A stretch of 64,000 nt of DNA from an uncultured Rickettsiella sp. (GTDB lineage: Bacteria; Pseudomonadota; Gammaproteobacteria; Diplorickettsiales; Diplorickettsiaceae): positions 62,001 to 126,000 of the forward strand of contig CAMSHF010000004.1 of assembly GCA_947058615.1 (NCBI GenBank), written 5' to 3'. The notes below the pieces were generated by a model. It was not told the DNA's origin. It worked only from the letters and a program-made list of their open reading frames with translations, and did no database searches. Every line of letters begins with the position of its first letter. Position 1 is the stretch's first letter. The position numbers and the translations under genes were made by a program. Below are positions 17,651 through 27,816 of the stretch, piece after piece.

Positions 17651-18305
17651 CTTCCGATTTCGCCCATAAGGCAAGCAATTGATCCAACACCTGTTTAATC
17701 TGTTTTTGTACATCCTTTAAGGAAAGACTGGCATCAATCACTTGGTAAAAATCGGGCATTTGTTTCGCACGTTCAAGGTAACTTGCACGTGCGCGTGAAA
17801 AAAAATCATGCTTTTCAGCTTCAATGCGATCCGCGACCTTTCGATGATGCATACGACGTAATGCAATATCAACGGGTGCATCGAGTAACAAAACTTTATC
17901 GACTTTTAAATCTTGTTGCACCCATAGCTGCAAACTACGGATAAACGCTAAATCCAAACCTCTACCCCCCCCCTGATACGCATAACTGGTTTCCGTAAAT
18001 CGATCACAGAGTACCCAATCACCGCGTTGTAAGGCAGGTTTAATCACGTAGTGTATATGTTGCGCACGTGCGGCGAAAAATAACAACAACTCTGTTTCCG
18101 GAATAATGACCTCAGGTGAAAAATCAGATTGTAACACCAAAGCCCGTATTGCTTCGGCAATGGGTGTTCCACCGGGTTCACGTGTAACCGTAAGTGAGAC
18201 GCTGGCTTCACGTAAATAATCGGCAATAAATTTGAGTTGCGTTGATTTTCCCACACCTTCGATGCCTTCTAAGGTAATAAAACGCGCCGGCTGAGTAATC
18301 GACAT
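17643..18305 (-). CDS. tmk: Thymidylate kinase
   Basis: Phosphorylates dTMP to dTDP. P-loop GIEGVGKSTQ (about residues 14-23), the DR(F/Y) element in VLCDRFTETSYAYQGGGR (about 98-115), LDAPVDIALRR, and the E. coli-type LID with basic residues (HHRKVADRIE) are present. The 220-aa length is normal. Its stop overlaps the holB start by 8 bases. In most relatives mltG lies directly upstream; here a phosphotransferase gene on the opposite strand separates them. Confidence 0.95.
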   Translation of the reverse strand: MSITQPARFITLEGIEGVGKSTQLKFIADYLREASVSLTVTREPGGTPIAEAIRALVLQSDFSPEVIIPETELLLFFAARAQHIHYVIKPALQRGDWVLCDRFTETSYAYQGGGRGLDLAFIRSLQLWVQQDLKVDKVLLLDAPVDIALRRMHHRKVADRIEAEKHDFFSRARASYLERAKQMPDFYQVIDASLSLKDVQKQIKQVLDQLLALWAKSEDE

Positions 18306-18581
18306 AATCTACCCAAATAAGAACTCGCATCATTATACCACTTTATACTCGGCTATTCGCCTTCGGCTATCATTTTATACTTCACTATAAAATTTCCTAT
18401 TTTATTGATTAGTATTTTTCTCAAGGATAAAAATTTTTTAAATGCATTATTTTCATTAAATAAACTTGATGTAAAATATTTCATACGATAATATTTGAAT
18501 ATAAAACTATCTTTTAAAACTAAATTTTATGTGTTTTTTATATTGATTTACGAAAGTTTGATATAAAAATAAAGGGAATTT

Positions 18582-19718
18582 ATGAACAGTCCATTAAAAG
18601 TAAAAATTTTTTTATGTAAAGGGTTAAGTGACTTAAAAAATGAAACAGTCGAAGCGCACCTATTTAATAAGGATCTATTAATAAACCTACTAACCCTAAA
18701 AATTAAACAACCCAATCAATTTAAAAAAATAGTCGGCGGGTATTCTAATAACACCTACCATTATGAAAGAGAAAACCTGATTTTACGCTTTCCAAAACTT
18801 CATAATCTGCGTTATCGTTACACACCGGATAACTCAATAGAAACACATAATCTTTTACAAGCCAAACAACTTAATTTAACCCCTTTAGAAATAGTGGCTT
18901 ATTATACAAAGTACGCTTTATTGGTTACACGCTTTGTACCCTCTTTTCAACTTTGTTCAGAAAGGTATTTCAAGGATGAACGTAACTATAAAAAAAAATT
19001 AACTGAAGTGGCCCAATTAATTAAAAAACTGCATTATTCAGATCGTGAATTTAGAGAAAATAAAGAAGCTTCATTTCCCTTTATTAGTTCTTCATCAGAA
19101 ATTTTTAAAACCGTCCGTTTAATTCTAACTGCAGAAGATCACGAAATATTAAAAAAATTAGATTCAATAAAAAGCATGATAGATACATTTGAAATTATCA
19201 AGCGTCCTTCGCACGGTGACTTACATTATTCTAATCTTATTGAAATCAATGATGCGATACAATTAATCGATTGGGAATCTTCAAGTGTTAGAGATCCTGC
19301 TTATGATATTTCTAGATTTTTATGTTCTGCAGAGTTAAATCCGAACGCAGAAGATTTTTTTTTAAAAGCCTATAAAAACTCCCTTAATATTCAATTAACT
19401 GATGATGAGTTTAGTCATTTAAAAACACGTATTCAGTTTTTTAAACCCTTAATTTATTTCTCTGTCGTCGTCTGGGCTAAATATACGGTTTTTCATTGTG
19501 AGGAAAAAAGACTATTTGAAGAAGCAATCAAAAGCTTTACTGAAAAAACTTTAAACCAACTTAAAAACCTTCCATTTCCTGCGAATCATACTGAGAAATA
19601 TAAAAAAACAAGAACACATTCCCAAAATTATGTTAATTTTTTTAGTCTTATCGCAGAAAACGAACCCACTCCCTATCCGTCTGAGTCAATAGGGCGTCAT
19701 AAACCGTATTCAATTTGA
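18582..19718 (+). CDS. APH/choline-kinase-like phosphotransferase, unknown substrate
   Basis: A kinase-fold small-molecule phosphotransferase of 378 aa. The N-lobe has a nucleotide-binding loop GGYSNNTYHY (about residues 48-57). The catalytic loop is RPSHGDLHYSNL near residues 206-217, and the metal-binding aspartate is in LIDWESSS. This layout is shared by aminoglycoside phosphotransferases, choline kinases and LicA-type enzymes; SNNTYH resembles the choline/ethanolamine kinase side. It is AT-rich, alone on its strand, and inserted between mltG and tmk, normally contiguous, so it is probably a lineage-specific acquisition. LPS or phospholipid decoration is possible but unproved. Confidence 0.78.
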   Translation: MNSPLKVKIFLCKGLSDLKNETVEAHLFNKDLLINLLTLKIKQPNQFKKIVGGYSNNTYHYERENLILRFPKLHNLRYRYTPDNSIETHNLLQAKQLNLTPLEIVAYYTKYALLVTRFVPSFQLCSERYFKDERNYKKKLTEVAQLIKKLHYSDREFRENKEASFPFISSSSEIFKTVRLILTAEDHEILKKLDSIKSMIDTFEIIKRPSHGDLHYSNLIEINDAIQLIDWESSSVRDPAYDISRFLCSAELNPNAEDFFLKAYKNSLNIQLTDDEFSHLKTRIQFFKPLIYFSVVVWAKYTVFHCEEKRLFEEAIKSFTEKTLNQLKNLPFPANHTEKYKKTRTHSQNYVNFFSLIAENEPTPYPSESIGRHKPYSI

Positions 19719-19805
19719 TTAAGTCGCCATTAACACTTAAATACTTTAGCAGATCCTGCCTAATTTCGAGATTATTCTACGTAAAATGAACCAAAAGCTA
19801 ACAGG

Positions 19806-20900
19806 TTATAAACTTTTTAATTGACAAAGAAACACGCGCATCGATGAACTCAGATACCAAAGACTTTGACAGGATTTTGTCTTTTTTACATAAGGATAAC
19901 GTTGATCGAGTTGATAACGCTGTACGGCCCAATTATGGTCTGCTAAATGCGCGGAAAACTGATGGGATCCATCACCTTTGGCAACAAAATACAAATTTTG
20001 ACTCTGATCGGGATGTAAGGCCGCTGTGATAGATGCAAAACTGGGACTGCAAATCGGCGTCGGTGGTAAATCTCGACGCGTGTAGGTATTATAAGGAGTA
20101 TCTTTACGTAGATCACCGATACCCAGTTTGCCATTGTAATGCACGCCTAAGCCATAAATAATACTGGCATCAATTTGTAAAGGAATATTTGCTTGTAAAC
20201 GTCGCACAATCACACCGGCTATCATAGGGCGCTCCTTGGCAATCGCTGTTTCTTTTTCAATGAGCGACGCCGCAATCAGTGCTTGATAAGGTGTTTTATA
20301 GGGTAACGCGGCAGCACGATGTTCCCAAGCGTCTCGTAATTTTTTTTCTAATAATTGATAAGACCTTTTTAATAAATCCGTATCCTGAGTCCTTGCACTA
20401 AAATAATAGGTTGCTGGAAAAAACAAGCCTTCAGGATTCTCTGCGGGTAAACGCAAGTTCGCCAAGACCTGCTCTGAAGAAATAGGCGGTAATTGATGTC
20501 CAATTGTTGTTAAATGATTCAATGCACTGATTAACTGTTGAAATGTCCAACCCTCAACAATCGTAAAACGATGTAAAATACATTTTCCAGAAAGCATTTG
20601 ATCAAGTAACTGGTCCGGCGTTGTACCCGGATCAAACTGGTATTCACCGGTTTTTAATTTATTAGTCGCCCCTTTTAAATACGCGAGTAATAAGAAAAAA
20701 CGAGGTTGTGGCATCGCTGTTTGATTTTGTAAATCCAAAACTAAATGATGCACCGAGGAACCCGGTTCAAATACCACATGTAGCGTTTGTGTAGGATTGA
20801 TAGGCGATACCAAAAACCGATAAAAATGCACTACAAAATACGTGAATGAAAAAATCAATAACAGAATAATCAGTGCAATGAATACCCATCTTTTAGGCAT
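19806..20900 (-). CDS. mltG: Endolytic murein transglycosylase
   Basis: Inner-membrane enzyme that cleaves nascent glycan strands and sets their length. One N-terminal membrane helix (residues 5-27) is followed by the LysM-like and YceG domains. Diagnostic segments are EGWTFQQLISAL, the catalytic glutamate in AASLIEKETAIAKERP (about 211-226), IQIDASIIYGLG-like IDASIIYGLG, YNTYTRRDLPPTPICSPS, and YFVAKGDGSHQFS. The 364-aa length is normal (E. coli 340), with a short extra tail. It follows fabF closely. pabC, which often lies between them, is absent. Confidence 0.93.
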   Translation of the reverse strand: MPKRWVFIALIILLLIFSFTYFVVHFYRFLVSPINPTQTLHVVFEPGSSVHHLVLDLQNQTAMPQPRFFLLLAYLKGATNKLKTGEYQFDPGTTPDQLLDQMLSGKCILHRFTIVEGWTFQQLISALNHLTTIGHQLPPISSEQVLANLRLPAENPEGLFFPATYYFSARTQDTDLLKRSYQLLEKKLRDAWEHRAAALPYKTPYQALIAASLIEKETAIAKERPMIAGVIVRRLQANIPLQIDASIIYGLGVHYNGKLGIGDLRKDTPYNTYTRRDLPPTPICSPSFASITAALHPDQSQNLYFVAKGDGSHQFSAHLADHNWAVQRYQLDQRYPYVKKTKSCQSLWYLSSSMRVFLCQLKSL

Positions 20901-20915
20901 AAGAATTCTATCGTC

Positions 20916-22190
20916 TCACAATCTTGCAAACAGCAAGGATGCATTTGTTCCACCGAAGCCAAAAGAATTCGATAAGGCATAATCCATTTTTAATTCTTGA
21001 GGAACCTTTGGGACAAAATTAAGACCGACAAAGTCGTCATCAAGAATATTCAGTTCAGGAGGATTACCTGGATTATCTAAATTAATAGTCGGTGGTGCTT
21101 TTTGGTCTTTAAGTGCTAACACAGTAAAAATCGCTTCGACAGCCCCCGCGGCTCCAAGCAAATGGCCCGTCATCGACTTGGTCGAGCTAATCGCTAACTT
21201 CTTGACATAATCACCAAAGAGACGACGGATAGCCCTTAATTCCAAATAATCGCCTTGCAAAGTGGACGTCGCATGCGCATTAATATAAGCCACTTTTTCT
21301 TTGTCAATATTCGCATCATGCAGTGTATTTAACATCGCCGTCATTGCCCCTTGCCCTTTGGGGTCCGGACTTGTCATATGAAAAGCATCGGAACTCATAC
21401 CAAATCCCACTAATTCCGCATAAATAGGGGCATTACGTTGCTTAGCCCGTTCATATTCTTCCAAAACTAAAATACCCGCACCATCCCCTAATACAAAACC
21501 ATCGCGTGCTTTATCCCATGGGCGACTCGCGGCTTCGGGATCTTTATTTCGATTAGAGAGTGCACGACAGGCCGAAAATCCACCTAAACCTAAAGGCGTT
21601 GTTGCCATTTCTGAGCCGCCCACCACCATGACATCCGCATCGCCGTAGAGAATAGTTCGTGCGCCTAAACCAATATTATGAGTACCTGTCGCGCAGGCCG
21701 TAACGACAGCAATATTAGGCCCTCGTAGTTTATAGCGGATAGAAATTTGACCGGACAACATATTGGTAATTGCGCCAGGTATAAAAAAAGGAGATATCTT
21801 ACGCGGCCCCCCTTGCTGGAGTTTTGCGTGATTTTCTTCAATAAACGGTAAACCTCCTATCCCTGAACCGACTGCAACACCGACTCTGTCCGCATTCTTT
21901 TCAGTAATTTCTAATTTCGAATCCTCCATGGCTTCTTTTGCTGCCGCAAGACCGTATTGTATAAATAAATCCATTTTACGCGCATCTTTTGCGCTAATAC
22001 CATAATTTTCTGCGTTAAAACCACGTACACTTGCCGAAATTTGACAAGGAAAAGCGGAAACATCGAATTGAGTGATAGCGGCTACGCCACTTTTACCGGC
22101 TAATATTGCTTCCCAAGTTGTTTTTGTATTAAGACCTAACGGCGTCATCATACCGACACCCGTTACTACAATACGTCGCTTTTTTTTCAC
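20916..22190 (-). CDS. fabF: 3-oxoacyl-ACP synthase II
   Basis: Elongating condensing enzyme of fatty-acid synthesis, including the temperature-sensitive C16:1 to C18:1 step. The active-site cysteine is in [13 protein letters not shown] (about residue 166). The two histidines are in [11 protein letters not shown] and [14 protein letters not shown], and the C-terminal Gly-rich loop is [12 protein letters not shown]. The 424 aa are close to the usual 413. It is third from the end of the rpmF-plsX-fabHDG-acpP-fabF-mltG run. A 176-bp gap before it holds no gene. Confidence 0.96.
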   Translation of the reverse strand: MKKKRRIVVTGVGMMTPLGLNTKTTWEAILAGKSGVAAITQFDVSAFPCQISASVRGFNAENYGISAKDARKMDLFIQYGLAAAKEAMEDSKLEITEKNADRVGVAVGSGIGGLPFIEENHAKLQQGGPRKISPFFIPGAITNMLSGQISIRYKLRGPNIAVVTACATGTHNIGLGARTILYGDADVMVVGGSEMATTPLGLGGFSACRALSNRNKDPEAASRPWDKARDGFVLGDGAGILVLEEYERAKQRNAPIYAELVGFGMSSDAFHMTSPDPKGQGAMTAMLNTLHDANIDKEKVAYINAHATSTLQGDYLELRAIRRLFGDYVKKLAISSTKSMTGHLLGAAGAVEAIFTVLALKDQKAPPTINLDNPGNPPELNILDDDFVGLNFVPKVPQELKMDYALSNSFGFGGTNASLLFARL

Positions 22191-22366
22191 GTTACGCCCT
22201 CTTCAAATGAACACTTATATCATTCTACATCTTCACAATGAATAAAAGATTACTCAACATGCGCCCCGCCGTTCATAAGCCTTCTCGCCGGGATAGCACC
22301 TTATCAAAAACTCTCGTCAAGTAATCCATTAAACTTATTTATAGGCCTTTTAGCTTAAGTGAGATA

Positions 22367-22642
22367 TTATTCTTCGGACGACTCTTCTTCTGAATCTCCA
22401 GCTTCAGTTTTATAATGTTGTTTAATATAGTCCACCGCTTGTTGAATAGTACGAATTTTTTCAGCCACTTCATCCGGAATTTCGGTGTCGAATTCTTCTT
22501 CCAAAGCCATAACCAATTCCACCGTATCCAAAGAATCGAGGCCCAAGTCATCGACAAAAGAAGCTTCCATCGTCGCTTCTTCGGGCTTTATTTCAAATTT
22601 ATGAACCACTACCTTTTTGACACGCTCTTCAATTGTATTCAC
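22367..22642 (-). CDS. acpP: Acyl carrier protein
   Basis: Carries acyl chains on a phosphopantetheine attached to Ser37 in the [13 protein letters not shown] motif. The protein is acidic and helical with 91 residues, a little longer than E. coli AcpP (78) because of a Glu/Ser-rich tail ([10 protein letters not shown]). The start is GTG at 22642, preceded by AAGGGGAG at a normal distance; no ATG would give the conserved N-terminus ([10 protein letters not shown]). It lies between fabG and fabF as usual. Confidence 0.96.
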   Translation of the reverse strand: MNTIEERVKKVVVHKFEIKPEEATMEASFVDDLGLDSLDTVELVMALEEEFDTEIPDEVAEKIRTIQQAVDYIKQHYKTEAGDSEEESSEE

Positions 22643-22754
22643 TGAGATCTCCCCTTTTGAGTATAAAAAACTTTAGTACAAACAATACTTGTCGATTAGT
22701 TTATTCAATTATTAAATGAACGCAAGTCAGTTTACTTAAATTAAACTATTATGT

Positions 22755-23498
22755 TCAATTCATATACATTCCACCATTTACATGTAATGTGCTTCCTGTC
22801 ACATAACTCGCCCAATCAGAAGCTAGAAATACGCAAGCATGTGCAATATCCATGACTGTGCCTAATCGTTTGACAGGGATCTTTTCCATTAATAGTGTCC
22901 GTTGATCTTCATTTAATGTTCGAGTCATATCCGTTTCAATAAACCCAGGTGCGATAACATTAGCGGTAATATGTCGTGTTGCCACTTCTTGCGCCAACGC
23001 TTTAGTAAAGCCAATTAAACCGGCTTTAGCGGCTGCATAATTCGCCTGACCTGGGTTTCCAGTACATCCTACGATAGAAGCCATGTTAATAATTCGCCCA
23101 TATTTTGCTTTCAGCATTGGTTTTAAACAGCATTGCGTTAACTTAAAAACGGCACTTAAATTGGTTTCTAGTACCGAATCCCACTCTTCCTTTTTCATTC
23201 GCAATAAAAGATTATCACGGGTAATACCCGCATTATTTACCAATATATGGGGTGAACTAAAAGTTTGTAACTCGATCATTAGATTTTTTATGGAGGCTTC
23301 CTCATTTAAATTAAGGACGCAGCCTCTTCCTTGCAAACCTTGTTCTTGCAATACGCGTGAAATCTTTTCTGCTCCTGTCAGGGTTGTAGCCGTTCCAATA
23401 ACCTTTGCACCTTGTTGCGCCATTGCGATCGCAATGGCGGCGCCAATACCACGACTTGCACCCGTGACTAAGGCCACTTTATTTTCAAGTAATAACAT
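22755..23498 (-). CDS. fabG: 3-oxoacyl-ACP reductase
   Basis: NADPH-dependent short-chain dehydrogenase that reduces 3-oxoacyl-ACP. It has the cofactor loop TGASRGIGAAIA, NNAGITRDNL, the catalytic Ser-Tyr-Lys set in MASIVGCTGNPGQANYAAAKAG, and IAPGFIETDMT. The start ATG 23498 is preferred over an upstream TTG, because GAGGAAA lies before it and MLLLENKVALVTG is the normal N-terminus. It is directly downstream of fabD. Confidence 0.96.
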   Translation of the reverse strand: MLLLENKVALVTGASRGIGAAIAIAMAQQGAKVIGTATTLTGAEKISRVLQEQGLQGRGCVLNLNEEASIKNLMIELQTFSSPHILVNNAGITRDNLLLRMKKEEWDSVLETNLSAVFKLTQCCLKPMLKAKYGRIINMASIVGCTGNPGQANYAAAKAGLIGFTKALAQEVATRHITANVIAPGFIETDMTRTLNEDQRTLLMEKIPVKRLGTVMDIAHACVFLASDWASYVTGSTLHVNGGMYMN

Positions 23499-23506
23499 AA
23501 ATTTCC

Positions 23507-24436
23507 TCAACTGATTAAGGCGGCTTGGAGTACTTCGGGATCCTGTATTGAACGTGTGGGTATCGTTGTGATACGTTTATTTAAACTGGCTAATATTTTG
23601 CCTGGACCGCATTCTATAAGTTCATCGATGGACTGCTGCGCTAAGTATTGAATAATTTCTACCCAACGCACAGGATGATCTAATTGCCGGATTAAGGCAT
23701 TTTTTATAGCGATCGAGTCCTGTTCGATACCAACATCAACATTATTAATAACAGGAATATTTGGCGTTGAAATAGGTGTGGTTTGCAAGGTTTCAGCCAA
23801 TTGCTCCGCGGCAGGCTTCATTAAAGCACAATGCGAAGGAACACTTACTGGAATACGTTTCGCTAATTTAGCACCGGCTTGTTTAGCTTGTTCAAGCAAG
23901 CGATCCACAGCCGCTGTATTCCCTGCCACAACAGTTTGTCCAATCGAATTGTAATTGGCTGGCGCAAGAACTTGGCCTTCGGCTAATGATGTGCATAAAT
24001 CTTTCAATTTATCATTATTTAAGCCGATAATCGCTGCCATCGCACCTGCACCCGGCGGGACAGCCATTTGCATCAAGCGACCTCGCTCTGCAACTAAGCT
24101 TATTCCCGTCATAAAATCCAAAGCCCCCGCACAGACGAGCGCAGAATACTCACCTAAACTATGACCTGCCATAAAGGCAGGCTTAATACCGCGTTGCTGT
24201 AACCAAACTCGCCACAAAGCCACGCTCGCTGCGAGCAAAGCCGGTTGTGTATATTCCGTTTGATTAAGCATCGCTTCAGGACCTTCTTGACATAATTTCC
24301 ATAAATCAAAGCTTAAGACCTGAGAAGCCTGCAAAAAGGTTTCTTGGATTAAAGGAAATGCTTTAGCTAACTCAGCTAACATGCCAACAGTTTGCGAACC
24401 TTGTCCCGGAAAAATAAAAGCAATTTTTTTAGTCAT
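23507..24436 (-). CDS. fabD: Malonyl-CoA:ACP transacylase
   Basis: Loads malonyl groups onto ACP. Catalytic serine is in GHSLGEYSAL (about 91-100), with GQGSQ near the N-terminus, the malonyl-carboxylate-binding Arg in VAERGRLMQ, and His in VPSHCALM. The ATG at 24436 (MTKKIAFIFPGQGSQ) is the family start; the longer frame upstream only overlaps the end of fabH. 309 aa is the usual length. Confidence 0.95.
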   Translation of the reverse strand: MTKKIAFIFPGQGSQTVGMLAELAKAFPLIQETFLQASQVLSFDLWKLCQEGPEAMLNQTEYTQPALLAASVALWRVWLQQRGIKPAFMAGHSLGEYSALVCAGALDFMTGISLVAERGRLMQMAVPPGAGAMAAIIGLNNDKLKDLCTSLAEGQVLAPANYNSIGQTVVAGNTAAVDRLLEQAKQAGAKLAKRIPVSVPSHCALMKPAAEQLAETLQTTPISTPNIPVINNVDVGIEQDSIAIKNALIRQLDHPVRWVEIIQYLAQQSIDELIECGPGKILASLNKRITTIPTRSIQDPEVLQAALIS

Positions 24437-24441
24437 ATTAA

Positions 24442-25392
24442 TTAATAGCGTACTAAAGCAGACCCCCATGTCAATCCTGCCCCAAAGCTTTCCATTAATA
24501 ATAATTGTCCGCGTTGGACACGACCATCGCGCACGGCCACATCTAAGGCGATCGGAATAGAAGCCGCCGAAGTATTACCATGTTGATCCAAAGTCACCAC
24601 AACCTGTTGCATTGTCATTTTAAGTTTATCGGCCATCGCTTGAATAATTCGAAGATTTGCTTGATGTGGAATGAGCCAATCGATAGCTTTTTTATCAATT
24701 TTATTGGCCGCTAAGGTTTCTTCTAATACGGCACTTAATTTATTCACCGCAATTTTAAATACCTCACTGCCCTGCATTTTAAGATGTGGCACGTCCCCTT
24801 TTTTTAAACCGGTACTTAATGACAATAAATCGTTATACGAACCGGCCGCATGCAAATGCGAAGAAATAATTCCCGGTTCCTGTGCGGCTTGTAACACTAC
24901 TGCGCCTGCACCGTCACCAAACAAAATACAGGTCGAACGATCCTCCCAATTAATGATATTCGACATACTTTCACTACCGATAACTAAGGCGGTTTGGACG
25001 ACACCGTTTCGAATAAATTGATTCGCTACATTCAAGGCATAATTAAAACCGGCGCAGGCCGCTACGATATCAAAAGCGGGACAACCGTCTTCGCCCAATG
25101 CGGCTTGGACTAAACAAGCCGTACTTGGAAAAAATGTATCGGGCGTAGTCGTAGCCACAATAATTAGCTGTATCTCTTTGGGTGAAACAGCAGCCGCTTG
25201 TAAGGCATTTTTAGCGGCTGCTGTCGCCATGCTGGCTGTGCTATCATTCGGCCCAATGATACGACGTTCGTGTATCCCCGTACGCTTAACGATCCATTCA
25301 TTCGTCGTCGCTATGCGCTTTTCAAGTTCAGCATTGGTTAGTATTCTTTCCGGTAAATAACGGCCGGTCCCTACAATTCGTGAATACTTCAT
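24442..25392 (-). CDS. fabH: 3-oxoacyl-ACP synthase III
   Basis: Initiates fatty-acid synthesis by condensing acetyl-CoA with malonyl-ACP. The Cys-His-Asn triad is visible: Cys in [14 protein letters not shown] (about residue 112), His in [11 protein letters not shown], and Asn in [15 protein letters not shown]. 316 aa is normal (E. coli 317). The start overlaps the plsX stop by 4 bases (coupled), and the gene is in the conserved plsX-fabH-fabD order. Confidence 0.96.
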   Translation of the reverse strand: MKYSRIVGTGRYLPERILTNAELEKRIATTNEWIVKRTGIHERRIIGPNDSTASMATAAAKNALQAAAVSPKEIQLIIVATTTPDTFFPSTACLVQAALGEDGCPAFDIVAACAGFNYALNVANQFIRNGVVQTALVIGSESMSNIINWEDRSTCILFGDGAGAVVLQAAQEPGIISSHLHAAGSYNDLLSLSTGLKKGDVPHLKMQGSEVFKIAVNKLSAVLEETLAANKIDKKAIDWLIPHQANLRIIQAMADKLKMTMQQVVVTLDQHGNTSAASIPIALDVAVRDGRVQRGQLLLMESFGAGLTWGSALVRY

Positions 25393-26426
25393 AAAGACTG
25401 TCCAGATTGCTTTAGTAAACCGGCCACTTGTTCTTGGATGCGTTCAGGAATATTTTTTTGTACTTCTAAAATGGCCTCATTAATCGCATTTTTAAAGGCT
25501 AAGACATTCGCACTACCATGACTTTTAATCACAATACCGCGTAAGCCTACTAAGCTTGCGCCATTATAGCGAGCCGGATCAAATTGTTTACGTAATCCTT
25601 TTAACACATGTAACGCTAATAAACCCGACAGACGTGAAAACCAATTACGATTAAAAGCTAATTTAATATAATGACCCATTAATTTTGCAACACCCTCGGT
25701 AACTTTCAATGCGACATTACCGACGAAACCATCGCAAACAATCACATCGGCTAAGCCTTGATAAATTGTGTCCCCTTCGATGTAACCAATATAATTGATA
25801 TGCGCATTCTTTAATAATTCTGCCGCCTTTTTAACCTGTTCATTTCCTTTGATCTCTTCGGAGCCAATATTCAACAAAGCAACACGTGGACTCGAAATAC
25901 TATCCACTTCAGAACTTAATACCGAACCCATAATGGCAAACTGCAAGAGATGTTCGACTTCCGTATCCACATTCGCACCCAAATCCAAGACACGTACTTT
26001 ATTTTGCTCTTTCATCGTGGGGAGCATCGCACTGATTGCCGGTCTATCGATACCTGGAATTGTTTTCAAAACAAAACGCGCCGTCGCCATCAAGGCGCCC
26101 GTATTCCCTGCACTGACACAAGCCTGTGCTTTTCCTTCTTTGACAAGATTAATCGCAACGCGCATTGAAGAATCTTTTTTGTTACGTAAGGCCAAAGTAG
26201 GAGGCTCATCCATAGAAACCACTTGAGAAGCCGCCTGTAAAGTCAGCTGCTCCGAGTTCAGCCGATTTTTTTCCAGTTTCAGTTGTGTTTGCAAGGCAAC
26301 CAAATCACCCACAAGAATAATGTGCAGCTCAGGGGCTTCCTGAAGCGCTAAAAGTACAGCGGGGACTATAACAGATGGACCGTAATCGCCCCCCATTGCG
26401 TCGATGGCCAGTGTATAACGAGACAA
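25389..26426 (-). CDS. plsX: Phosphate acyltransferase PlsX
   Basis: Converts acyl-ACP to acyl-phosphate, linking fatty-acid to phospholipid synthesis. Family segments are [11 protein letters not shown] at the N-terminus, [50 protein letters not shown], and [11 protein letters not shown]. The start is TTG at 26426, with AAGGAA upstream, five bases after the rpmF stop; this unusual codon gives the conserved N-terminus. 345 aa is typical. Confidence 0.95.
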   Translation of the reverse strand: MSRYTLAIDAMGGDYGPSVIVPAVLLALQEAPELHIILVGDLVALQTQLKLEKNRLNSEQLTLQAASQVVSMDEPPTLALRNKKDSSMRVAINLVKEGKAQACVSAGNTGALMATARFVLKTIPGIDRPAISAMLPTMKEQNKVRVLDLGANVDTEVEHLLQFAIMGSVLSSEVDSISSPRVALLNIGSEEIKGNEQVKKAAELLKNAHINYIGYIEGDTIYQGLADVIVCDGFVGNVALKVTEGVAKLMGHYIKLAFNRNWFSRLSGLLALHVLKGLRKQFDPARYNGASLVGLRGIVIKSHGSANVLAFKNAINEAILEVQKNIPERIQEQVAGLLKQSGQSL

Positions 26427-26431
26427 AGGGG

Positions 26432-26608
26432 CTATTCCTTAGTTTTTAGAACCTTTTTTCCACGATAATAACCATCTTTGGTAACATGATGGCGGATATG
26501 GGTTTCTCCACTGGTTGAATCAATAGCAAGTGCAGGTGAAGTTAACGCATCATGCGCACGACGCATGTTACGTTTGGAGCGAGATTTTCGAGATTTTTGG
26601 ACTGCCAT
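26432..26608 (-). CDS. rpmF: 50S ribosomal protein L32
   Basis: A 58-residue ribosomal protein starting [20 protein letters not shown] and containing [17 protein letters not shown], the standard L32 pattern. It lies immediately before plsX, as in most gammaproteobacteria. The yceD (DUF177) gene that usually precedes rpmF is missing; a 358-bp non-coding region with a large palindrome lies there instead. Confidence 0.97.
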   Translation of the reverse strand: MAVQKSRKSRSKRNMRRAHDALTSPALAIDSTSGETHIRHHVTKDGYYRGKKVLKTKE

Positions 26609-26741
26609 GATGCCCTCTTTGTCAACAGGTCTGAAAAACGCATATTATGCGGGCTGATGGCTGAAAAAACAACCGTAGTCTATAAATCGTATTTTCATTC
26701 TCAACCCAGAAAAAAAACGGGTTGGCACGAGTTCTGCCAGT

Positions 26742-26789
26742 GAATGCGACTTCTTTTTCTGGCTTACGCCACAAAAAGAAGTCGCATTC
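26742..26789. repeat. 48-nt near-perfect palindrome in rpmF upstream gap
   Basis: GAATGCGACTTCTTTTT (26742-26758) pairs with AAAAAGAAGTCGCATTC (26773-26789). After one C-C mismatch the stem continues TGGC/GCCA, giving 21 pairs around a TTAC loop. It lies in the 358-bp gap 26609-26966 between rpmF and the ferredoxin gene. A T tract is inside the arm, not after the stem, so it is not a standard terminator; a REP-like element, a processing site or a convergence barrier is possible. I see no coding frame in the rest of the gap. Confidence 0.65.
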
Positions 26790-26966
26790 GCTAGCACCCC
26801 TGCCGCCTTTGAATTTTTTGTCCTATGCTAAAGTTTTTATTAAGAGAATTTTTCCTGGAAAGCTTATCACTTTGTTTGTCGACAGGTGACGCGCAGGCGG
26901 TCCTGAATTTTTGCTTTAGCCAAATAATCCAGGATGCAAAGAAATAGAAAGCGCGATCAAATTTGT

Positions 26967-27215
26967 TTAACTCTCGACTAAAGCTTGATACTTTAATAAA
27001 AGTTGTTCGGCCGTTTCTTTGAGGTGTGGATCCACCACAATACAGGCCACCGGACAGACCTCGACACACTGAGGGTTATCAAAGTGTCCGATACATTCAG
27101 TACACCGATGTGATTTAATTTCATAGATCAATTCGCCCTGAATAATCGCTTCATTGGGACATTCGGGTTCACACACATCACAATTGATACAGTCATCGGT
27201 TATTAATAAAGCCAT
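26967..27215 (-). CDS. yfhL: YfhL-family 2[4Fe-4S] ferredoxin
   Basis: An 82-residue electron carrier with two cluster motifs. CINCDVCEPECP is near the N-terminus (about residues 9-20), and the second is the expanded CTECIGHFDNPQCVEVCP (about 38-55) with the insertion typical of the YfhL/Alvin ferredoxins. The C-terminus is a short helix. It lies just downstream of coaD, an order common in gammaproteobacteria. The redox partner is unknown. Confidence 0.92.
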   Translation of the reverse strand: MALLITDDCINCDVCEPECPNEAIIQGELIYEIKSHRCTECIGHFDNPQCVEVCPVACIVVDPHLKETAEQLLLKYQALVES

Positions 27216-27224
27216 CTCATCTCC

Positions 27225-27731
<507 letters not shown>

Positions 27732-27816
27732 TCAATACGCAATCCTGATGTAACTTGAATACATTCCGGTTGCTTCACAACGCGACGCCGCCAAAAATTC
27801 CATTGCTGTGAATATT

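Noticed and set aside
23083..23514. Plus-strand frame of 143 codons opposite fabG
   Set aside because: Shadow of fabG; no family resemblance.
25795..26226. Plus-strand frame of 143 codons opposite plsX
   Set aside because: Shadow of a highly conserved gene on the other strand; no start signals.
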